This document shows positions 17,318 through 25,372 of a DNA stretch of 64,000 nucleotides, in pieces. Position 1 is the stretch's first letter. Each line of letters opens with the position of its first letter. Both the position numbers and the translations under genes were made by a program. Source of the stretch: Thermohalobaculum sediminis. Its GTDB lineage: Bacteria; Pseudomonadota; Alphaproteobacteria; Rhodobacterales; Rhodobacteraceae. Under the pieces are notes generated by a model that was given only the letters and a program-made list of their open reading frames with translations, made no database searches and was not told the DNA's origin. The DNA lies in contig NZ_JAMFKN010000004.1 of assembly GCF_023487995.1 (NCBI RefSeq), forward strand, positions 1 through 64,000. The letters run 5' to 3'.

Positions 17318-18142
17318 GTGCCTATCGGGGTGTTCGACTCGGGCCTCGGCGGGCTCACGGTGCTTGGCGCGCTCCGCCGGCGGCTTCCGGGCGAGCGCTT
17401 CGTCTATTTCGGCGACAATGCCAACGCGCCCTACGGGACCCGCAGCGACCCCGAGATCATCGCGCTGACCCGTGCCGGGATCGAGCGGCTGTTCGCCCGG
17501 GGATGCGATCTCGTGATCCTCGCCTGCAACACCGCGTCGGCCGTGGCGCTGAGAACCCTGCAGGAAAGCTGGCTGCCGGCTGCCGCGCCGGGCTCGCGCG
17601 TCCTCGGCGTGTTCGTGCCGATGATCGAGGCGGTGACGGGCCGCCCCTGGGGTTACGCCGGGCCGCCCCTTCCGGCGCGCATCCGCGACGTGGCGTTCTT
17701 CGGCACGCCCGCGACGGTGCGAAGCGGCGCCTTCACCCGCGAGCTCGGGCTTCGCGCAACGGGTCTCGCGGTGCGCGAGATCGCCTGCCCGGGCCTCGTG
17801 GACGCCATCGAAGGCGGCGACGCTGAGGGGGCGCGCCGCATCGTCGGCGCTTGCGTGGACCGCCTGATGGCCGGTGGCGCGCCCGAGGCGGCGATCCTTG
17901 GCTGTACGCATTATCCGCTGGTCGAGCCCGATTTCCGCGCGGCGCTGCCACCACGCACCCGCATCCTGTCGCAGCCCGAGATCGTGGCCGAGAGCCTTGC
18001 CGACTATCTGCGCCGCCATCCGCGCCTTGCCTCGACGGACGGGCCGGGTGGCGTCATCGCGCTGACGAGCGGCGATCCCGTCCGTGTCGCCGCGGGGGCT
18101 CGGCGCTTTGCCGGGACCGACCTCGCGTTCCGCGCGGCGTGA
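17318..18142 (+). CDS. murI: Glutamate racemase
   Basis: The 274-residue protein uses a GTG start, reading MPIGVFDSGLGGLTVLGAL, which is the normal MurI N-terminus. The frame is open farther upstream but inside the preceding gene. The two catalytic cysteines lie in LACNTASAVAL and LGCTHYPLVEPDF, and the substrate loop is FGDNANAPYG. The enzyme makes D-glutamate for peptidoglycan. It is somewhat unusual in having an Asp-Asn-Ala (DNANAPYG) loop rather than the common DxARxPYG, so an Asp/Glu racemase variant cannot be excluded. It is translated right after the acyltransferase. Confidence 0.82.
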   Translation: MPIGVFDSGLGGLTVLGALRRRLPGERFVYFGDNANAPYGTRSDPEIIALTRAGIERLFARGCDLVILACNTASAVALRTLQESWLPAAAPGSRVLGVFVPMIEAVTGRPWGYAGPPLPARIRDVAFFGTPATVRSGAFTRELGLRATGLAVREIACPGLVDAIEGGDAEGARRIVGACVDRLMAGGAPEAAILGCTHYPLVEPDFRAALPPRTRILSQPEIVAESLADYLRRHPRLASTDGPGGVIALTSGDPVRVAAGARRFAGTDLAFRAA

Positions 18143-18216
18143 GGGACTGGCGAGGGGGGCGATTGTTGCACCGACTGGTCCATTGACGTAGACCGCGCGC
18201 GGAATGACGCTGCGGA

Positions 18217-19179
18217 ATGCCGCGGTTGAGAAGGATTGGCGATGCCCGGCCCGTTGCGACAGGCGGCCAAGGCGGCGAGCGGCGGAACCGGCTCCGGGCC
18301 GGCGGCTACGCCGTTACGGCCGTGAGGCGGATCGTCGCGCCGATGGGCGGGGCCGCACGCTTCGTGGCGGCCGTGGCCTGGCGTTACTCCAGCCACGAGG
18401 GCAGCGTGCTGGCGGGGAACATCGCTTTCTCGGTGATGCTCTCGCTGTTGCCATTCCTGATCTTCGCGACCGCGCTCGCGGGCTTCTTCGTGGGGCCCGA
18501 GGGCACGACTGCGGCGCTCGACGCCATGTTCGAGGCGCTGCCCGAGCACGTGGCGCTGACGCTCAAGCCGGTGGTGCTCGAGGTGATCGGCCAGCGGCGC
18601 GGCGGGGTTCTGACGATCGCGGCGCTGGGCTCGATCTGGGCCGCGTCGAACGGGGTCGAAGCCGTGCGGGTCGCGCTCGACAGGGCCTACGAGGGTGATA
18701 TCCGGCGGCATTTCACGCTGAACCGCGCCTTCGCCGTCGGCATCGTGCTTTCGGCGATGGTGACCTTAATCCTGCTGGGCGCGCTGGTCGTGCTGGCGCC
18801 GCTGGTCTTCCGCCTGCTCGAGAGCCGGATGGGGCTGGTGATCCCGACATCGGCGGATGTGGCGCGCTACGCGGTCTCGACGGCGGTGCTGTCGCTGTTC
18901 TTGTGGAAGGTGCACCGTGTGCTGCCCTCGCGGCGGATGCGCGGCTTCCGGCTGTGGCCGGGGATCGCGGCGACCGTTCTGGCGCTGGTGCTGGCGGGCG
19001 CGGCCTTCTCGCAGTATCTCGCGCTCGCGCCCAACTTCTCGGTCACCTACGGCACGCTGGGGGGCGTCGTTGTGACGCTGCTGTTCTTCTATATCGGCGG
19101 TGTAGCCCTTATTCTCGGGGCCGAGGTGAACGCGGTGGCGAACTCCGCCCGCCTGCGCGCGCCCGACCCGGAGGACTGA
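18217..19179 (+). CDS. YihY/BrkB-family inner-membrane protein
   Basis: The 320-residue protein has about six membrane helices and the family landmarks HEGSVLAGNIAFSVMLSLLP, AASNGVEAVRVALDRAYEG and the terminal YIGGVALILGAEVNAV. BrkB proteins were once called ribonuclease BN; the true function is unresolved, and exporter or flippase roles have been suggested. The first 40 residues are basic and poorly conserved, so the real start may be an internal GTG or ATG (18322 or 18343). It is 3 bases upstream of ccmE in the same direction. Confidence 0.82.
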   Translation: MPRLRRIGDARPVATGGQGGERRNRLRAGGYAVTAVRRIVAPMGGAARFVAAVAWRYSSHEGSVLAGNIAFSVMLSLLPFLIFATALAGFFVGPEGTTAALDAMFEALPEHVALTLKPVVLEVIGQRRGGVLTIAALGSIWAASNGVEAVRVALDRAYEGDIRRHFTLNRAFAVGIVLSAMVTLILLGALVVLAPLVFRLLESRMGLVIPTSADVARYAVSTAVLSLFLWKVHRVLPSRRMRGFRLWPGIAATVLALVLAGAAFSQYLALAPNFSVTYGTLGGVVVTLLFFYIGGVALILGAEVNAVANSARLRAPDPED

Positions 19180-19182
19180 GAC

Positions 19183-19653
19183 ATGGCGACCAGAAAAACC
19201 CGGCGCATCCAGATGCTGATCTTCGGCGCCGTGCTGCTGGCGGGCGCGGCGGGGCTGGTGTCCTTCGCGTTCCGCGACACGATCGTGTTCTTCTTCTCGC
19301 CGACCGAGCTGATGGCCGAGGGGCGCAGCCCCGACCAGCTTCTGCGCGTGGGCGGGCTGGTGGCCGAGGGGTCGCTCAGGCGGGGCGAGGGCGAGACGGT
19401 GAGCTTCGACGTCACCGACGGCAATGGCACCCTGACGGTGGCCTACACGGGCGTCCTGCCCGACCTGTTCCGCGAGGGGCAGGGCGTGGTGGCCGAGGGT
19501 TACCTGCGCGGCGGCCGCTTCGAGGCCGTCGAGGTGCTGGCCAAGCACGACGAGAACTACATGCCGAAGGAGGTGGCCGACGCGCTGAAGGAGCAAGGCC
19601 ACTGGCAGGATGGCGAACCCGCCGCCGGTGCGGCCGGCGGCAGCGGAAGCTGA
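19183..19653 (+). CDS. ccmE: Cytochrome c maturation haem chaperone CcmE
   Basis: The 156-residue protein is a membrane-anchored periplasmic OB-fold domain: one N-terminal helix (MLIFGAVLLAGAAGLVSF), then FRVGG-like LLRVGGLVAEGSL and VAYTGVLPDLFREGQGVV. The haem-binding His122 and Tyr126 are present in AKHDENYMP. CcmE binds haem covalently and passes it to CcmF/H for attachment to apocytochrome c. In this genome ccmF and ccmH lie 3.2 kb downstream with unrelated genes in between. Confidence 0.96.
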   Translation: MATRKTRRIQMLIFGAVLLAGAAGLVSFAFRDTIVFFFSPTELMAEGRSPDQLLRVGGLVAEGSLRRGEGETVSFDVTDGNGTLTVAYTGVLPDLFREGQGVVAEGYLRGGRFEAVEVLAKHDENYMPKEVADALKEQGHWQDGEPAAGAAGGSGS

Positions 19654-19763
19654 CGGGCGTCATTCCCGGACGTGATGCATCGCACCAAGATTCATCGTTT
19701 GCCGTGACGGTCCGCGGGCGGCAAACCTGCTCGCCCGATGTTCCCGATGTGCGAGGCCAAGCG

Positions 19764-20639
19764 ATGCGAACCCGTCCGGCCTATTGGGTCGATGCCTTCA
19801 CCGACCGCCCGATGGGCGGCAACCCCTGTGCCGTGGTGTTCGAGGCGGATGACCTCGCCGAGGCCGCGCGCATCGCCTTCACGCGCGAGGCACGCCTGTC
19901 GGAATGCAGCTTCGTCGTGGTCTCGGACAGGGCCGATTTCGGCGCGCGGTATTACCTCGCGAGCGGGCCGATAAAGATGGCGGGGCATCCGACCATCGCG
20001 ACCTGCGCGGCGCTGGAGCGCGCCGGGCTGATCGGGGATCGCAAGCGTTTCACGCTCGAGGTGGCCGCGGGCGTCGTGCATATCGAGGTCGACCGTGGTG
20101 GTTCGCTGCCCCAGTTCACCATGACGCAATACGCCCCGGTGTTCGGGCAGGCCCATGAACCGGGAACGATAGCGGCGCTGTTCGGGCTCGATGCGCGGGA
20201 CGTGGTGGGGACGCCGCAGACGGTCTCGACCGGCGGCCCGAACTTCTGCGTCACCGTGTTGCGTGATCTCGGGGCGCTGGGGCGTGCGCGGCTCGACATT
20301 CCGGCGCTGAAGGCGTTGCGCGGGGCGGTCGATTTCTGGGAGCCGTTCCTGTGCGTGACGCAGGGCTTCACCGAAGCGGGCGACACGGCGGCGCGGCTGA
20401 TGCTGACCCCGCCCGAGCCCGAGGAGGACCCCTTCACCGGCTCGGCCACCGGCTGCATGGCGGCCTATCTGTGGCGCCACGGGCTGATCTCGCGCCCGCG
20501 CTTCACCGCCGAGCAGGGGCACCTGATGGAGCGCCCCGGCAGCGCGCGGGTCGAGGTGCTGGGGCCGGCGGACGCGATCACGGGGGTCAAGGTCGGCGGG
20601 ACGGGTGTCGTGCTGATCGAGGGCACCGCTCATTTCTGA
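19764..20639 (+). CDS. PhzF-family isomerase/epimerase
   Basis: The 291-residue protein shows the PhzF duplication fold: WVDAFTDRPMGGNPCAVVF with the NPCAV element, REARLSECSFVV containing the catalytic glutamate, KMAGHPTIATCAAL, and EEDPFTGSATGCMAAYLWRHG in the second half. Family members act as isomerases on small hydrophobic acids; the phenazine pathway itself is not indicated by neighbours. The start at MRTRPAYWVDAF is the natural one. It separates ccmE from the MoaD-like gene. Confidence 0.88.
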   Translation: MRTRPAYWVDAFTDRPMGGNPCAVVFEADDLAEAARIAFTREARLSECSFVVVSDRADFGARYYLASGPIKMAGHPTIATCAALERAGLIGDRKRFTLEVAAGVVHIEVDRGGSLPQFTMTQYAPVFGQAHEPGTIAALFGLDARDVVGTPQTVSTGGPNFCVTVLRDLGALGRARLDIPALKALRGAVDFWEPFLCVTQGFTEAGDTAARLMLTPPEPEEDPFTGSATGCMAAYLWRHGLISRPRFTAEQGHLMERPGSARVEVLGPADAITGVKVGGTGVVLIEGTAHF

Positions 20640-20722
20640 GCGCGGGTACGCCGCCGGCGCCCTACCCGGCCGCGTCTCAATCCAGCCTGCATCGAGCGGA
20701 CACATTCGTCGGGACCGCCGCT

Positions 20723-20792
20723 GCCCCGGCCCCCGAGCCGGGGCTTCGCACCGCACCGCTTACGATGCGAGGCCCCGGGTCAAGCCCGGGGC
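20723..20792. repeat. Pair of GC-rich palindromes (REP-like)
   Basis: Two perfect 8-bp stems lie here: GCCCCGGC/GCCGGGGC with a 6-base loop at 20723-20744, and GCCCCGGG/CCCGGGGC with the loop TCAAG at 20772-20792. The second type (CCCCGGGTCAAGCCCGGGG) resembles dispersed intergenic palindromes that I recall from many alphaproteobacterial genomes. It sits between converging genes and could aid termination, but no T-run follows. Confidence 0.55.
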
Positions 20793-20839
20793 GCGCGGCA
20801 CGGTCGGGACGGAATGAGTCGAACTCAAGGAAATTGGCG

Positions 20840-21142
20840 TCATCCGCCGCTGATGGCGGTGAGGATGCAGACCTCGTCGCCCGGCTTGAGCCGGGTTCTC
20901 AGCGTCGCGCGCTCGCCGTCGATGAAGACGTTGATGTGCTTGCGGATCGCCGGGCGCGTGTCGGCAAGGCGCGCGCGCATCCCCGGCCAGCGGCGGTCGA
21001 GCGCATCAAGGGCCGCGTCGACGGTGACGGCCTCGACCTCGGTCACGGTCGCAGCACCGGGGAAGAGATCGACCAGCGCGCGCGGCAGAAGCACGCGCAC
21101 GCGGGGAACGGGCTCCCGGGCGGCGTGCGGCGCCGCCGTCAT
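20840..21142 (-). CDS. MoaD/ThiS-family ubiquitin-like protein
   Basis: The 100-residue protein has a beta-grasp pattern (VRVLLPRALVDLFPGA, then a KHINVFIDGERA strand and LKPGDEVCILTAISGG) ending in the diglycine needed for adenylation and thiocarboxylation. It would act as a sulfur carrier like MoaD or ThiS. Its ATG overlaps the stop of the upstream beta-propeller gene by four bases, so the two are co-translated. No molybdopterin or thiamine genes are adjacent, so its pathway is unknown. Confidence 0.85.
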   Translation of the reverse strand: MTAAPHAAREPVPRVRVLLPRALVDLFPGAATVTEVEAVTVDAALDALDRRWPGMRARLADTRPAIRKHINVFIDGERATLRTRLKPGDEVCILTAISGG

Positions 21143-22215
21143 GGCCGCATCGCCTCGACCGACGAGATCATCGGCAGGTGGCGGGCGACGCACTGCCAGC
21201 TCTCGCCCTCGTCGCGGCTCGCATAGACCTCGCCCGAGGTGGTGCCGAAATAGAGCCCCGCGGGTGCGCCGCCATCGGTCGCCATCCCCTGACGCAGCAC
21301 GGTGACATAGGCGTCCTGCTGCGGCAGGCCCTCGCGCAGCGCCTGCCATGTTGCGCCGCCGTCACGGGTGCGCCAGACCGCGACCTTCCCGTCCGGGGCG
21401 AAGCGGCCCTTCTGGTCGCCGTTGAGCGGGAACAGGAACAGGGTGTCGGGATCCGAGGGATGGGCGACCGCGGGAAAGCCGAAGGTCGAGGGCAAGCCCG
21501 CCTCGATGCTCTGCCAGTTCCGCCCGGCGTCGTCGCTGCGATACATGCCGCAGTGGTTCTGCTGGTAGAGCCGGTCCGGCATCCCCGCCGCCATGGTCAG
21601 CGAGTGGACGCATTGTCCGACCTCGGCATAGCGGTGCTCCTCGGGCGCGTAGTCCTGCCGGGTGCCGTCGTTGCGCGGCGCCCATGTGCGCCCTCCATCC
21701 TCGGTCGCGAACACGCCCGCCGCGGAGATCGCGACCCAGAGCCGCGCGGGATCCTCCGGGTGGCCGACGATATGGTGCAGGATCAGCCCCGCCGCCCCCG
21801 GCATCCAGCGCTCGCGCGTCGGGTGGTGGCGCAGGGCATCGAGGGGAGCGAAGCTTTGGGCCCCATCCTCGCTGACGAAGAGGCCCGCGGGCTCGACGCC
21901 CGCATGGACGCGCCCGTCGCGGGCCATCAGGCTCCAGACCGATTTCACCGGGTCGGCGCCCTCCTCGTAGGCGAGCCCCGCGCTCGAATGGCTCCAGCTT
22001 GCGCCGCCATCGCGCGAGGTCCAGACGGCGGGGCCGAACCATTCATTGCCGCCGCCCGCATGGATCGCCCCGGTCACGGGGTCGGCAACGGCATGGTTGA
22101 TCGGCCAGGTGGCGCAGTGCGGCCCGGACAGGCGCCAGCCGTCGCGCCCGGAGTCCGAATCGAGGAAGAACAGACCTTTCTTGGTCCCTACAAGCAAACG
22201 AATGGCATCCGTCAT
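21139..22215 (-). CDS. BNR/Asp-box beta-propeller protein (sialidase-like fold)
   Basis: The 358-residue protein contains six Asp-box motifs of the form S/T-x-D-x-G-x-x-W: SRDGGASW, SEDGAQSF, TEDGGRTW, SDDAGRNW, TRDGGATW and SRDEGESW, spaced as in a beta-propeller. No signal peptide is present (MTDAIRLLVGTKKGLFFLD), so it is cytoplasmic. The catalytic residues of true sialidases are not evident. It is translationally coupled to the MoaD-like gene, a pairing I recall in other bacteria without an assigned role. It is divergent from the MarR gene. Confidence 0.82.
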   Translation of the reverse strand: MTDAIRLLVGTKKGLFFLDSDSGRDGWRLSGPHCATWPINHAVADPVTGAIHAGGGNEWFGPAVWTSRDGGASWSHSSAGLAYEEGADPVKSVWSLMARDGRVHAGVEPAGLFVSEDGAQSFAPLDALRHHPTRERWMPGAAGLILHHIVGHPEDPARLWVAISAAGVFATEDGGRTWAPRNDGTRQDYAPEEHRYAEVGQCVHSLTMAAGMPDRLYQQNHCGMYRSDDAGRNWQSIEAGLPSTFGFPAVAHPSDPDTLFLFPLNGDQKGRFAPDGKVAVWRTRDGGATWQALREGLPQQDAYVTVLRQGMATDGGAPAGLYFGTTSGEVYASRDEGESWQCVARHLPMISSVEAMRP

Positions 22216-22294
22216 GGCTGGCCCCCTTGCAGCTTCTGGTCCGGTTGAGGGTGCGACTCGGCGCCGCTGGACGGGGATGGTCCTTGCCTGTTAC

Positions 22295-22306
22295 GTTGAT
22301 ATCAAC
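22295..22306. promoter_or_regulatory. Putative MarR operator (GTTGATATCAAC)
   Basis: A perfect 12-base palindrome stands in the 108-base intergenic region between the divergent propeller and marR genes, 17 bases before the marR ATG. TTGATATCAA is a typical MarR-type half-site pairing, and the motif stands out as AT-rich. Regulation of both neighbours is inferred. Confidence 0.6.
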
Positions 22307-22323
22307 ATAATTGAGGCGTGGTG

Positions 22324-22764
22324 ATGCGTGACGACCTACCCCTGAGCGTAACGCACGAGGTGCGGGATGGCTGCCTCTGCCTGCATCTGCAACGCGCTGC
22401 GCGCGCGGTGGCGCGGCGCTTCGACCTGGCGCTGAAGCCCTTCGGGCTGACCAACGGGCAGTTCTCGGTGCTGATGTCGCTCAACCGCCCGGCCCCGCCG
22501 CGGCTGGGCGACGTCGCGGCGCTGCTGGCGATGGATCGCACCACGCTGACTGCGGCGCTTAAGCCGCTGGAGCGGCGCGGGCTGGTGCGCATCGAGCCGG
22601 ACGAGCGCGACCGGAGGGGCCGGCGGCTGCGGCTGACCGACGCCGGGATCGACGCGCTGGTCGCGGCGATGCCGGTCTGGCGCGCGCTCCACGCCGAGAT
22701 CGACGCGGGGCTGGCCCCCGCCGACCCGGAGGGGGTGAGGGCCACGCTGCGCGCGCTTTCGTGA
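22324..22764 (+). CDS. MarR-family transcriptional regulator
   Basis: The 146-residue protein has the MarR winged helix: PPRLGDVAALLAMDRTTLTAALKPLERRGLV and the wing RIEPDERDRRGRRLRLTDAG. Two GTG codons just upstream are alternative starts; the ATG has a GAGG at a good distance. MarR proteins repress nearby genes until a small ligand binds. The palindrome before it suggests control of itself and of the propeller-MoaD pair. The ligand is not predictable. Confidence 0.9.
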   Translation: MRDDLPLSVTHEVRDGCLCLHLQRAARAVARRFDLALKPFGLTNGQFSVLMSLNRPAPPRLGDVAALLAMDRTTLTAALKPLERRGLVRIEPDERDRRGRRLRLTDAGIDALVAAMPVWRALHAEIDAGLAPADPEGVRATLRALS

Positions 22765-22811
22765 GGGCGCGTGCCTGCGGCGCTGCGCCGCCCGCCCCTT
22801 GCCGGGGCGGC

Positions 22812-22829
22812 GGGTGGTATATACACCCG
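22812..22829. promoter_or_regulatory. Near-perfect palindrome upstream of ccmF
   Basis: GGGTGGTATATACACCC is an almost perfect inverted repeat in the 88-base gap between marR and ccmF. It could be an operator or a small hairpin; no T-run follows on either strand. The role is unassigned. Confidence 0.3.
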
Positions 22830-22852
22830 GACAGGGCCACGAGGACGGACCG

Positions 22853-24901
22853 ATGATCGTCGAGATCGGACATTTCGCGCTGACGCTCGCCTTTGCCGTC
22901 GCGCTTTTCCAGATGACCATCCCGCTGGTGGGCGCCGCCCGCGGCTGGAGCGACTGGATGCGCACCGCCGCGCCAGCGGCGCTGGCGCAGTTCCTGCTGA
23001 CGGGCATCGCCTTTGCCGCGCTCACGCATGCCTTCGTGGTGTCGGACTTCTCGGTCCGGCTGGTGGCGACCAACTCGCATTCGCTGAAGCCGCTGCTCTA
23101 CAAGGTCTCCGGGACGTGGGGGAACCACGAGGGCTCGATGCTCCTGTGGATGCTGATCCTGACGCTGTTCGGCGCGATGGTGGCCGCCTTCGGGCGCGAC
23201 CTGCCGCTGGGACTGAAGGCGCGCGCGCTGAGCGTTCAGGCGATGATCGGGGCTGCGTTCTTCGCCTTCATCCTGTTCACTTCGAACCCCTTCGAGCGGC
23301 TGGTGCCGCCGCCCTTCGACGGCAACGACCTAAATCCGCTGCTGCAGGACCCGGGGTTGGCGTTCCACCCGCCGTTCCTCTATCTCGGCTATGTCGGGCT
23401 CTCGATGTCGTTCTCCTTCGCCATCGCCGCCCTGATCGAGGGGCGGGTCGATGCCGCCTGGGCGCGCTGGGTCAGACCCTGGACGCTGGCCGCCTGGATC
23501 GCGCTGACGCTGGGCATCGCGCTCGGGTCCTACTGGGCCTATTACGAGCTTGGCTGGGGCGGCTGGTGGTTCTGGGACCCGGTAGAGAACGCGTCCTTCA
23601 TGCCGTGGCTGGTGGCGGCAGCGTTGTTGCACTCGGCCATCGTGGTCGAGAAGCGCTCGGCGCTCAAGACCTGGACCATCCTGCTGGCGATCATCGCCTT
23701 TTCGCTGTCGCTGATCGGCACCTTCATCGTGCGCTCGGGGGTGCTGACCTCGGTCCATGCCTTCGCGGTCGACCCCGAGCGCGGGGTGTTCATCCTCGCG
23801 ATCCTGGCCGTGGCGATCGTGGGCAGCCTCACGCTGTTCGCCTGGCGCGCGCCCACGATGAAGGCCGAAGGCGTGTTCCGCCCGTTCAGCCGCGAGGGGG
23901 CGCTGATCTACAACAACCTGATGCTGGCTGTGGCCTGCGGGGTGGTGTTCACCGGGACGCTGGCGCCGCTGGTGCGCGAGTTCGTGGACGGGGCCAAGAT
24001 CTCGGTCGGCGCGCCGTTCTTCAACCTCGCCTTCACGCCCTTCATGGTGATGCTGTTCCTCGCCATGCCGCTGGGATCGATCATGGCATGGAAGCGCGCG
24101 GATTTCGGGCAGGTGGTCACGCGGCTCTGGTGGGCGTCGGCAGCGGCATTGGCGGTGGGCGGCATCGTCTGGGGGATGCAGTCGGGCGATGCGCATCTGG
24201 CCCCCGTGGGGCTCGCGCTGGGCGCGTGGATGGTGCTGGGCTCGGTGGTCGAGATCATCGAGCGGGCGGGCTGGCCGCGCACCGGGCTTGACGGGTTCCG
24301 CAGGCTCGCGCGGCTGCCGAGGGCCGACTGGGGGAAGTGGCTGGCGCATTCGGGGCTGGCGGTGACGGTCTGCGGCATCGCCGCGATCACGGCGTGGGAG
24401 CGCGAGGACATCCGCCTCGCGCGCCCCGGCGACGTGATCCCGCTGGGCGGCTACGAGTTGGTGTTCGAGGGGGTGGCGAGCCTGCCGCTGGGCGCGCCCT
24501 TCGAGGTGCCCGCCTGCGGCGCCGGGCAGGAGAGCGTGCTGAAGGGGGGCGAGGGGCGCAACTTCACCACCGATCTCGGCCGCTTCCGGCTGATGCGGGA
24601 CGGGCGTGAGCTGGCGATGCTGTGCGCCGAGAAGCGCCTCTACCCGGTGCAACGGATGCCGACGACCGAGGCCGCGATCGACTCGACCCTGTTGCGCGAT
24701 GTCTATGTGGTGCTGGGCGACAAGCAGACGCAGGGCGACGCCTGGGCGGTGCGGGCCTATGTGAAGCCCCTTGCGGCGTGGATCTGGCTGGGCGCGGTCA
24801 TCATGGGGCTGGGCGGCATCGTGAGCCTCAGCGACCGGCGCTATCGCGTCGGCGCGGCTGCGAAGGCGCGGCCTGCCGGCCCCGCCGTGCCGGCGGAGTG
24901 A
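22853..24901 (+). CDS. ccmF: Cytochrome c haem lyase subunit CcmF
   Basis: The 682-residue membrane protein has the WWD haem-binding domain (WGGWWFWDPVENASFMPWL at about residues 233-251). Conserved flanking blocks are WGNHEGSMLLWMLIL and LIGTFIVRSGVLTSVHAFA. A large periplasmic loop near the C-terminus precedes the last helix. CcmF attaches haem from CcmE to CXXCH motifs of apocytochromes together with CcmH/I, in the inner membrane. Length is near the family norm. It is followed after 5 bases by ccmH, while ccmE is displaced upstream. Confidence 0.97.
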   Translation: MIVEIGHFALTLAFAVALFQMTIPLVGAARGWSDWMRTAAPAALAQFLLTGIAFAALTHAFVVSDFSVRLVATNSHSLKPLLYKVSGTWGNHEGSMLLWMLILTLFGAMVAAFGRDLPLGLKARALSVQAMIGAAFFAFILFTSNPFERLVPPPFDGNDLNPLLQDPGLAFHPPFLYLGYVGLSMSFSFAIAALIEGRVDAAWARWVRPWTLAAWIALTLGIALGSYWAYYELGWGGWWFWDPVENASFMPWLVAAALLHSAIVVEKRSALKTWTILLAIIAFSLSLIGTFIVRSGVLTSVHAFAVDPERGVFILAILAVAIVGSLTLFAWRAPTMKAEGVFRPFSREGALIYNNLMLAVACGVVFTGTLAPLVREFVDGAKISVGAPFFNLAFTPFMVMLFLAMPLGSIMAWKRADFGQVVTRLWWASAAALAVGGIVWGMQSGDAHLAPVGLALGAWMVLGSVVEIIERAGWPRTGLDGFRRLARLPRADWGKWLAHSGLAVTVCGIAAITAWEREDIRLARPGDVIPLGGYELVFEGVASLPLGAPFEVPACGAGQESVLKGGEGRNFTTDLGRFRLMRDGRELAMLCAEKRLYPVQRMPTTEAAIDSTLLRDVYVVLGDKQTQGDAWAVRAYVKPLAAWIWLGAVIMGLGGIVSLSDRRYRVGAAAKARPAGPAVPAE

Positions 24902-24906
24902 GCGCG

Positions 24907-25365
24907 ATGCGGCTGGTCCTCGCGGTGGTGCTGATGCTGGTGGCGCTGCCCGCACACGCGGTGCAGCCCGACGAGATGCTGGCCGATCCGGCGCTGGAGG
25001 CGCGGGCGCGCGAGATCTCGAAGGAGATCCGCTGCCTCGTCTGCCAGAACGAGTCGATCGACGACTCGAACGCTGAACTTGCGCGTGACCTGCGGATCCT
25101 GGTGCGCGAGCGGGTCGCGTCGGGCGACAGCGACGCGGCGGTCAAGCAATACCTCGTCGACCGCTATGGCGAGTTCGTGCTGCTCAAGCCCACCTTCGGG
25201 GGGTTCAACCTGGTGATCTGGCTGGCGGGGCCGGTGCTCTTGATCCTGGGCGGGGCCGTCGCGCTGATCTACCTGCGCCGCCGCGCGCCGCAGGCCCGGC
25301 CCGCCGACGCGCCCCTGAGCGCCGAGGAGCGCGCGGCGCTGGAGCGGGTGCTGAAAGACGGCTGA
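24907..25365 (+). CDS. ccmH: Cytochrome c maturation thioredoxin-like protein CcmH
   Basis: The 152-residue protein has a cleavable signal (MRLVLAVVLMLVALPAHA), a periplasmic domain with the redox motif IRCLVCQNESIDDSN (CxxC), DRYGEFVLLKP, and a C-terminal membrane anchor (LVIWLAGPVLLILGGAVALIYL). It reduces or holds the apocytochrome cysteines for haem attachment. It starts 5 bases after ccmF and is convergent with the oxygenase gene at the end of the purine operon. No ccmI (TPR domain) is fused or adjacent here. Confidence 0.95.
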   Translation: MRLVLAVVLMLVALPAHAVQPDEMLADPALEARAREISKEIRCLVCQNESIDDSNAELARDLRILVRERVASGDSDAAVKQYLVDRYGEFVLLKPTFGGFNLVIWLAGPVLLILGGAVALIYLRRRAPQARPADAPLSAEERAALERVLKDG

Positions 25366-25372
25366 GGCGGGT

